Below, piece after piece: positions 5,068-5,638 of a DNA stretch of 5,638 nucleotides. This stretch comes from Planctomycetota bacterium (GTDB taxonomy: Bacteria; Planctomycetota; Brocadiia; Brocadiales; Bathyanammoxibiaceae). Position numbers and translations under genes: made by a program. The DNA is taken from positions 1 to 5,638 of the forward strand of contig JAUVQR010000117.1 of NCBI GenBank assembly GCA_030598065.1, in the 5' to 3' direction. Under the pieces are notes generated by a model that saw only the letters and a program-made list of their open reading frames with translations, searched no databases and was not told the origin of the DNA. Positions within the stretch are counted from its first letter, which is position 1; the number at the start of each line of letters is the position of its first letter.

Positions 5068-5638
5068 GTGTCCTTTATCGATTTCTGCATCAGAAGGCCC
5101 GTATTCACCATCATGATGGTCTCCGCCCTTGGTGTCTTCGGGCTTATCGCCTATTTCCTGCTAGGCGTTGACCAGTACCCCAAGATAGACTTCCCCTACG
5201 TGGTGGTCCAGACCAAGCTCAGGGGCGCCAGTCCCGACATCATGGAGCTGGACGTTACGGACCCGCTGGAAGAAGAGATAAACGCCATCCAGGGCATAAG
5301 AAACCTCCTCTCTAAGAGCTCCGAGGGTTTTTCCGAGATAACCATCGAGTTTGAACTCGACAGGGACATAGACGTCGCCGCGCAGGACGTGCGCGACAAG
5401 GTGGCGCTGGCCCTGGAGAGGCTGCCGAAGGACGTCGAACATCCCGTGGTAGACAAATTAGACCCTGCGGCAAGTCCCATTATATGGATTGCCGTACAGG
5501 GGAACATGCCGTTTCAAGAGTTAAGCGACTACGCGCACTACGACCTGAAACCCAAGTTTCAGGTGCTTCCCGGGGTAGGGCTTATTCTTGAAGGCGCCTC
5601 CCGCCAAAAAGCCATGCGGATATGGCTCAACCCCAACC
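5068..5638 (+). CDS. RND-family efflux transporter, N-terminal part (3' truncated by window)
   Basis: This is the proton-driven inner-membrane pump of a tripartite efflux system. The frame is open from GTG at 5068 to the window edge, 190 codons of a protein that usually has about 1000 residues. It begins MSFIDFCIRRPVFT, the standard amphipathic start of AcrB-type pumps, followed by transmembrane helix 1 (about 11-31). Then come the family motifs: Q-YP-IDFPYV at 36-45, GASP at 53-56, TDPLEEEINAIQGI at 64-77, a KSSEG segment, a FELDRDID stretch with AAQDVRDKV, and MRIWLNPN at the edge. These cover the first porter subdomain. They point to a hydrophobic/amphiphilic-compound (HAE-1-like) pump rather than a CusA metal pump, though the metal-binding region lies beyond the window. 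It starts 2 nt after the adaptor stop and is surely in the same operon. Confidence 0.93.
   Translation, partial: MSFIDFCIRRPVFTIMMVSALGVFGLIAYFLLGVDQYPKIDFPYVVVQTKLRGASPDIMELDVTDPLEEEINAIQGIRNLLSKSSEGFSEITIEFELDRDIDVAAQDVRDKVALALERLPKDVEHPVVDKLDPAASPIIWIAVQGNMPFQELSDYAHYDLKPKFQVLPGVGLILEGASRQKAMRIWLNPN

Noticed and set aside
1..5638. CRISPR array, transposase, integrase or phage genes
   Set aside because: No regularly spaced direct repeats and no mobile-element protein were seen on either strand.

Overview
The window looks like part of a Gram-negative (diderm) bacterial chromosome with an anaerobic lifestyle. The corrin methyltransferases CbiD, CbiE, CbiL and CbiF belong to the cobalt-early (anaerobic) B12 route. 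The right end encodes a Sec-exported periplasmic adaptor and an inner-membrane RND pump, which implies an outer membrane. Base composition is moderately GC-rich, and the genes use many ATA (Ile) and AGG (Arg) codons. I cannot assign a phylum; an uncultured anaerobe of a Planctomycetota, Nitrospirota or Desulfobacterota type would fit, but that is a guess.

Left part (1-1460): the tail of a probable cbiD, then cbiE and cbiL, tightly packed on the + strand and apparently co-transcribed. The cbiD tail overlaps cbiE, and cbiL starts 3 nt after cbiE stops.

Middle (1461-2598): a roughly 200-nt spacer made largely of structured, repeat-like DNA. It holds a near-duplicate AT-rich 15-mer, three tandem hexamers, a possible three-way-junction element, an extended -10 promoter and a second palindromic module that ends a few bases before the next gene. 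That gene encodes an ADP-ribosylglycohydrolase, sitting among corrin genes. It is followed 11 nt later by cbiF/cobM (2610-3332), which resumes the B12 pathway.

Right part (3333-5638): a separate regulatory unit. A sigma70-type promoter with a consensus -10 and 17-bp spacing is overlaid by a perfect 11-bp inverted repeat, the expected layout for an autorepressing MarR protein. The MarR gene follows, overlaps the adaptor gene by 4 nt (GTGA), and the adaptor is followed at once by an RND transporter gene that runs off the window. No outer-membrane channel gene is visible; it could lie downstream.

Together there is one B12-biosynthesis block interrupted by a repeat-flanked ADP-ribosylglycohydrolase, and one self-regulated efflux operon. 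I found no clear evidence of an entirely new system. The most interesting parts are the structured spacer with its fused promoter and start region, the ADP-ribosylglycohydrolase in a cobalamin cluster, and the well-formed MarR operator-promoter.
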